Shown here in pieces: positions 16,016-20,268 of a DNA stretch of 20,268 bases. Every line of letters begins with the position of its first letter. Position 1 is the first letter of the stretch. A program made the translations under genes and the position numbers. The notes beneath the pieces are model-generated. The model saw only the letters and a list, made by a program, of their open reading frames with translations, was not told the origin of the DNA and did not search any database. Source of the stretch: Clostridia bacterium (GTDB taxonomy: Bacteria; Bacillota_A; Clostridia; Christensenellales; Aristaeellaceae); assembly GCA_017509065.1 (NCBI GenBank), contig JAFWQM010000186.1:1-20268 (forward strand). The letters run 5' to 3'.

Positions 16016-16052
16016 ATAAAAAGCAGTGCTGTCATTTTGCGCTGCTTTTTAT
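16016..16052. terminator. Bidirectional intrinsic terminator
   Basis: ATAAAAAGCAGTGC (16016-16029) pairs with 16039-16052 over 14 bp with one G-T wobble, around a 9-base loop. T-runs exist on both strands as part of the stem base, so it can end both the SWIM gene and the oppositely oriented SIR2 gene. A smaller hairpin (15992-15997 with 16007-16012) precedes it. Confidence 0.85.
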
Positions 16053-16074
16053 GAACCACTATAAGTTTTGCCAT

Positions 16075-17103
16075 TTATGAAGGGGACTTTGCTTTCTCTA
16101 TCCTTTTCTGAATATCCTGAAAGGCCAATTCATAAAATGCCTGATAATCTGCGTCGGTTTTCGGCTTGTCCTTCGTAAGGCATGGAATAAACGCCCCGTG
16201 AGCCAGCAAAAGCTTTTGCTTTACGCTGGTTTTGTCAGGTGCTTCGTAAAAATACACCCGGCTGTCGCTGAACCGTTCCCGCTGCTTCCGGCGCAGGAGC
16301 CACCAGAGATCGGTTTCGCAGGTCTCGAACCCAAAGCCAATGATGTACAAATCACCGAACAGGAACAGTTCCGGCCAGGAGATGAAGGGTTGGGGTTCAG
16401 TCACCGGTTCATTGCCGTCGTAGGACAGGGCGGCACAGGCTTGCTCAATTTTACTCAGCATGCGGCCATACCTGTCCGCGCCTAAGACCACCCCTCGGGA
16501 CACGGAGGCTTCCCCGTGGATATGCCAGAGCCCCACGGGGCTTCCATCGGCGTTCCGGGCCTGATATCCGCTGTGAATACGGTATTGTACTTCCCTTTTC
16601 GGCTTATTATTCCCCTTCCGCTCCGGGTTCAGATTGAACCGACGCGCGGAACGGACGTTGGTTTTGCTGAAATCCTGACTGGGCAGGAACGCCTTTTCCA
16701 GGCAGTAAGAATAATTGGTTGTGAAAATATGGTCCACCCCCAGGGACGGCAGCCTGTCCAGCAGGGGATTGCTGGCGTTGATCAGCTCTTTCAAGCCCTC
16801 GGCCAGCCGTTTTTCCTGGGCGTCTATATCCGACTGCCCCAAGTGGGCCGGGGCTGGCTTCGGGGAGGAAATCAACTCATAGAGCAGAGGGAACGGGATT
16901 TTGTCCTTCATCTCCTCAATTTCCTTCATGACTGCTTGCTTCTCTTCCTCGGTCATCCCGCTGTCATCCTGCACGGCGAGCTTTTCCAGCAGCTTGTCCC
17001 ACTCGATCTGTCCGCTGCTTCTCTCCAAACCGTTCCCCGCCAGCACAATCTGCGGACGGCCAGAACCGTAGGGTATGTGACGGAATTGTATATCTTTGGG
17101 CAT
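16075..17103 (-). CDS. SIR2-like protein (SIR2_2-type), probable defence effector
   Basis: A 342-residue SIR2-family protein. Visible motifs: the nucleotide-binding block IVLAGNGLERSS (19-30, GNG at 23-25), DHIFTTNYSYCLEKAF with N130, LWHIHGEAS with H196 as candidate catalytic histidine, and the closing block LYIIGFGFETCETDLWWLL (252-270). In bacterial immunity, proteins of this type (ThsA, DSR, Avs5 and SIR2 partners of STAND ATPases) degrade NAD+ to stop phage growth. Motif residues appear intact, so NADase activity is plausible. The gene is last of a minus-strand cluster, 27 bases after the preceding stop, with AAGGAAGGG about 10 bases before its ATG. Inference: it is the effector, and the upstream NACHT protein the sensor/switch. 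It is followed by the terminator at 16016-16052. Confidence 0.82.
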   Translation of the reverse strand: MPKDIQFRHIPYGSGRPQIVLAGNGLERSSGQIEWDKLLEKLAVQDDSGMTEEEKQAVMKEIEEMKDKIPFPLLYELISSPKPAPAHLGQSDIDAQEKRLAEGLKELINASNPLLDRLPSLGVDHIFTTNYSYCLEKAFLPSQDFSKTNVRSARRFNLNPERKGNNKPKREVQYRIHSGYQARNADGSPVGLWHIHGEASVSRGVVLGADRYGRMLSKIEQACAALSYDGNEPVTEPQPFISWPELFLFGDLYIIGFGFETCETDLWWLLRRKQRERFSDSRVYFYEAPDKTSVKQKLLLAHGAFIPCLTKDKPKTDADYQAFYELAFQDIQKRIEKAKSPS

Positions 17104-17130
17104 CTACAGCTTTCCCTTCCTTTTATGCGA

Positions 17131-17922
17131 TTAGTCGTTCCGATGCGCTTCTCCCGCCAGTTCCAATAACTTTTGAGTGTCCACAGGCAGGGCTTCAAGC
17201 TTTTCACGGATACTGTGTCGATAAGAAGAAATGGTTTTTTCCAAAGGTTCCCTTTGCACTTCCGACAGTGAAATGAGCGCTTTGTAAATGATCATGCATC
17301 CCTCAAGGCTAAAGCAATCGGAAACATGAGACCAAAATTTTAACAAATTCTCTTCCTGAAGTAGTCCGCGTAAATCTTCCCACATGTATTCCTTCAATGC
17401 TTCCGAAATATGTCCGGTCAGAATATGCAGGATACAGCCTAACAATGCCAGCCGATTTCCAGAAGAACGAAGATCGGAAAGGCAGGTTTTCGCTTGCTCT
17501 TCCGGCAGTTGGGGGAATAATTTATCTTCCTCAAATGATTCGATCATAAAGGGTAGCAGAGAATATGCCTGCAAATGATTTCCGCCCATGTTAATCAGAT
17601 GATTGAGTTTACCAAATGCCTCTTTATAATCATTTTGCATGTTGTTTCGATTAAAATGAAAGGCTAAGTGAATATCGTGTGTTATCGTTGATGGAAACAC
17701 AACGTCACTTTTGTAAAACTCTTCTAAAGGAACATCGGCAAAAAAACGAATCGCTATCTGCCGACCGAACTTGTTTTGAAATAAGGCCGAGAAAAAACGC
17801 AGACAAAAGGAATTAATGTCGCATATTTTGATTTCGCTAGTGTCATTAAATAATAAAATGTTAAGATAAATCAATGTAGTGTCGTTTAACGCGTCTTCCC
17901 CCAATAGCAGCAGCGCATGCAA
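17131..17922 (-). CDS. Helical ORF between NACHT and SIR2, possibly the NACHT C-terminus
   Basis: No domain recognised. About 263 residues, leucine-rich and helical, visibly more A/T-rich in DNA than the SIR2 gene. It lies in the same frame as the upstream NACHT ORF. Between the NACHT stop (TAG, 18034-18036) and its first possible start (TTG 17922) there are 37 sense codons (QKKEEQIKKIIDTKDY and onward) with no stop. Either it is a separate gene with an unusual start (an AAAGAGGAG follows the TAG, but no ATG/GTG is well placed), or the TAG is a nonsense mutation that split a single long NACHT protein. The second seems slightly more likely. The C-terminal part (EALPVDTQKLLELAGEA) ends 27 bases before SIR2. 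Confidence 0.6.
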   Translation of the reverse strand: MHALLLLGEDALNDTTLIYLNILLFNDTSEIKICDINSFCLRFFSALFQNKFGRQIAIRFFADVPLEEFYKSDVVFPSTITHDIHLAFHFNRNNMQNDYKEAFGKLNHLINMGGNHLQAYSLLPFMIESFEEDKLFPQLPEEQAKTCLSDLRSSGNRLALLGCILHILTGHISEALKEYMWEDLRGLLQEENLLKFWSHVSDCFSLEGCMIIYKALISLSEVQREPLEKTISSYRHSIREKLEALPVDTQKLLELAGEAHRND

Positions 17923-18033
17923 CGTGTCTCTGCTTTCAAAATATATATGAATGATTTCCCAAAGCTTTTCCCTGGCTATTCCAGTATAATCTTTTGTATC
18001 AATGATTTTTTTAATCTGCTCCTCTTTCTTCTG

Positions 18034-20235
18034 CTAAAATACAAAATGAGAATCATCATAATATGCTTTAACGTCTTCCACTCGTTCAGCTTCCAACCGG
18101 TGGCTGATTTCTGAAAGTAGCCAATTATTATTTCTTATCAGATTCCGGAAAAGAGATTGATCTTCTATTGGTAAATCCTGATACGCAAACAACAATTGCG
18201 CAAGCGTTTGCTGAGAAGGAGCAATGAGAAAATTCGTAAGCGCTGCTAATTCCGGCAGTCCGCTGGAAGCAAAGACCTTTGCTAGCTCTTCCCTTTCCTT
18301 AATCTCCGAAATAGGAGCAAAGACGGGGTGAAAACCCATCGATTTATTATCATATATTGCGTTGGATTGGTAAGAGAAGGATAAATTTTTGCTTGCTTTT
18401 GACAAGGCAGAAAGGTCGCTGAAATAATCAAAAATCGGAGCTAATTTTGCCGATAATGAATCTCCATTCAACAATAAGCGATACAGTATACCACGCGTAA
18501 CGCCAGGGTAAGCAGGACCATTTTGGGCTTCAGGAAAACGTTCCAGATAATGAGAAAAAAACTCGAAATATTCGTCATTTGTTTCTCTACCATAACATAG
18601 GGGTTTCCACCATCGGAATAAGGCGCGTATCGTTTGATCCCCCAAGTTATTATAATCCCATGAATGCGCGAAAAAGTACGGGTTTTCAGGCGGTGATATC
18701 TGATCGATTCTTTCTTCTAATTGCTCTTTTGCGTATGTATTTCCAGAGGCGGCTAAGCACCATAAGCAGTGAAAAGCAGCAGAATCGGCATTCAAATCTG
18801 CCTGAACAGCAGGAATCACTTGACTTTTCAGAAAAGACTGTTTACATTTTTCTGGTATCTGAGTATATAAATCGGCGTCCGTGATCAATTCAGAGAAAGG
18901 TTTTACCGTTTCGGTCAAATATTTTTCCTGTTCCTTCTGCTTCCGGAACAGGTTATCGTTTAGCATGTCCAAGGCCAAATAAGAGCCAGACAGCGCCGCT
19001 TGATAAACCTCCTGCGAAGCGCACTCATACTCAAAATCTTCCACAACGTTACCGCAGAGACATATACGGTAAAGCTCATGATTGACTGTTGCCCGGCTTG
19101 GATTTTGAGCAAAAAAACCCGCCACAAACAAATAGACGTTCCGCCAATAAGCGCTGACAGAAATCCTTTCCAGCGTTTCCCGCAGTTCTTCCGTTTTATC
19201 GTCATGGGAGCTGATGATCCATTCCGCCGCAAAGTATTCCTGAATGGAGCGAAGCGGGAAATGAACGATGTCTTCCTGCTCTTTAGATATTTCTTCAAGG
19301 AATGGTAGCCGTGTTATCATGGCGCTGTATAGTTTTTCCGAAAGCGGAAGCGCATCTTTCTGATTGTATTCTTCGCTTACAAGGTATTTCAGAATGATTT
19401 CCTTGCAGCGGATTACTATCAGTTCAGCGGCGGCATTTTCTTTTGTTTCAGATTCCGCCTGGAGCAAAAAGCCGATTCGGGCGTGAAGCGGGATGATCCA
19501 ATCGTAAGCGTCCCCGACCTGCGGCAGCGTGCGTTTTTCCAATTCCCGCTTGGAGATGATTTCGCAATAGTCGTGAAATAGGTCATACCGCTTTGTGGGG
19601 GGTGTTCCGCCTAACTTTACCATCACCACGATGATGGAGGTGTATAAAGGGGTGGTCATGAGCTTGGCGGTCAGCGGCGTTTCCAGGGCGTGATACAGGA
19701 CGCCGCGATACTGCTCCTGCATGTCGCCGTTTTTTTCGATATGCGTCAGCAGCTTTTCCATGTACTCCTTGCAGCGTTCCGGCGATAAATCCTCCAACTG
19801 ATAATGGCGGTAATCATTCGCGGAAAAAGCGCCGTTATACCCCTGGGGCCGGGAAGTGCAGACTACCACATTGTCGCATTGGGCGTCTGACAGATCCTGG
19901 CTCAAAAAGCTTTGAATGCGGGAAAGCACTTCGCCGCGATTGGAAGATGCGGGAACTTCATCCAGCCCGTCGAAGAAGAATATCCAGGAATAACCGGACA
20001 ATAACTCCCGCAGTTCAAACAGAGTCAGATTTCCATTCGTTTTTTCATTTACGCGGTTACAGACATAGGAAAGCACGGAAAGATCATTTTGACGGCTGAG
20101 CCTCGCGGCATAATCTTTTAAGCTAATTAGTGTCTCCTGAGCGGACCAAAAACATAGGAAAAACAACGTGTTAAGGGCTATATATGGTATAATAGGTGCA
20201 AGAGGAATCAAGGAATTCCAGCAAAAAGCTTGCAC
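18034..20235 (-). CDS. NACHT/STAND ATPase lacking its N-terminus and P-loop
   Basis: A STAND-type NTPase fragment. Visible motifs: ISLKDYAARLS (37-47), Walker B with tandem acidics SWIFFFDGLDEVP (83-95), and CTSRPQGY (126-133, sensor-1-like). These are followed by winged-helix-type segments (LSPERCKEYMEKLL, FPLRSIQEYFAAEWI) and a long helical sensor-like tail. The Walker A loop, which should lie about 60-80 residues upstream of Walker B, is absent. The first ~34 residues are hydrophobic and unlike NACHT, and the DNA encoding them (about 20135-20235) is the promoter/leader of a plus-strand gene. So the gene is beheaded near 20135. Without a P-loop it should not bind ATP normally. It heads a NACHT/unknown/SIR2 cluster. 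The DNA is visibly more A/T-rich from about 19.0 kb leftward, as in recombined defence genes. Confidence 0.78.
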   Translation of the reverse strand: MQAFCWNSLIPLAPIIPYIALNTLFFLCFWSAQETLISLKDYAARLSRQNDLSVLSYVCNRVNEKTNGNLTLFELRELLSGYSWIFFFDGLDEVPASSNRGEVLSRIQSFLSQDLSDAQCDNVVVCTSRPQGYNGAFSANDYRHYQLEDLSPERCKEYMEKLLTHIEKNGDMQEQYRGVLYHALETPLTAKLMTTPLYTSIIVVMVKLGGTPPTKRYDLFHDYCEIISKRELEKRTLPQVGDAYDWIIPLHARIGFLLQAESETKENAAAELIVIRCKEIILKYLVSEEYNQKDALPLSEKLYSAMITRLPFLEEISKEQEDIVHFPLRSIQEYFAAEWIISSHDDKTEELRETLERISVSAYWRNVYLFVAGFFAQNPSRATVNHELYRICLCGNVVEDFEYECASQEVYQAALSGSYLALDMLNDNLFRKQKEQEKYLTETVKPFSELITDADLYTQIPEKCKQSFLKSQVIPAVQADLNADSAAFHCLWCLAASGNTYAKEQLEERIDQISPPENPYFFAHSWDYNNLGDQTIRALFRWWKPLCYGRETNDEYFEFFSHYLERFPEAQNGPAYPGVTRGILYRLLLNGDSLSAKLAPIFDYFSDLSALSKASKNLSFSYQSNAIYDNKSMGFHPVFAPISEIKEREELAKVFASSGLPELAALTNFLIAPSQQTLAQLLFAYQDLPIEDQSLFRNLIRNNNWLLSEISHRLEAERVEDVKAYYDDSHFVF
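20185..20193 (+). promoter_or_regulatory. Extended -10 promoter of the gene leaving the window
   Basis: TGG (20185-20187) precedes TATAAT (20188-20193); no good -35 is seen. The leader contains GTGCAAG (20197-20203) complementary to CTTGCAC (20229-20235), a possible stem just before the Shine-Dalgarno. Confidence 0.65.
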
Positions 20236-20253
20236 TTACAGGAGGCCCGAACC

Positions 20254-20268
20254 ATGTACAGAAGGCAC
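20254..20268 (+). CDS. Start of a plus-strand gene, cut by the window edge
   Basis: ATG 20254 is preceded by ACAGGAGG (20239-20246) at a 7-base spacing and by the promoter at 20185-20193. Only five codons are visible (MYRRH), so nothing can be said of the product. Its regulatory region overlaps the hydrophobic N-terminal codons of the minus-strand NACHT frame, supporting the idea that those codons are not a real part of the NACHT protein. Confidence 0.6.

Overview
The window looks like part of a chromosome from a spore-forming, low- to mid-GC Clostridia-type Firmicute. The grounds are a σK-type sporulation sigma factor fragment, a PcrA-type helicase with its C-terminal Tudor-like domain, NAD-dependent ligase, strong AGGAGG Shine-Dalgarno sites and TATAAT/extended -10 promoters. 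No rRNA, tRNA or CRISPR array was seen.

Layout. (a) 1-268: non-coding, hairpin-rich DNA ending in a near-consensus promoter. (b) 341/389-2232, plus strand: an unrecognised protein and an RluA-family pseudouridine synthase, coupled by a TGATG overlap. (c) 9257-2275, minus strand: a compact operon of a YerC/TrpR-like regulator, pcrA, ligA, a large polytopic membrane protein broken by one frameshift, and an 89-residue unknown. It meets the RluA gene at a shared bidirectional terminator. A terminator-like hairpin sits between pcrA and ligA. (d) 9258-9800: intergenic, holding two divergent promoters and a 242-bp palindromic MITE-like element. A diverged piece of the same element lies at the left edge of the window. 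(e) 9801-12609, plus strand: a decaying stretch. It holds a ligand-sensing diguanylate cyclase remnant with several frameshifts and a stop, a DUF1905 gene with a frameshifted tail, an intact DUF5655 gene, and a sigK gene whose homology stops abruptly after codon 110. (f) 12606-13941: a double-HTH regulator facing a HEPN/MNT toxin-antitoxin-like pair. (g) 14104-15989: twin palindromic operator-like sites, then a SWIM zinc-finger protein. (h) 20235-16075, minus strand: a STAND/NACHT protein lacking its P-loop, an ORF in the same frame after an amber codon, and a SIR2-like protein. (i) 20185-20268: the promoter, RBS and first five codons of a plus-strand gene leaving the window.

The left half is housekeeping (DNA replication and repair, RNA modification). 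The right half, from about 12.5 kb, resembles a defence or accessory island: HEPN-MNT, SWIM and a NACHT-SIR2 cluster. The most attractive candidate for an under-described system is the NACHT-SIR2 operon, though this copy is truncated and probably damaged. Several genes between 3.2 and 11.6 kb are broken by single-base indels, many in homopolymers. These could be real decay or assembly error, and the reads would decide.
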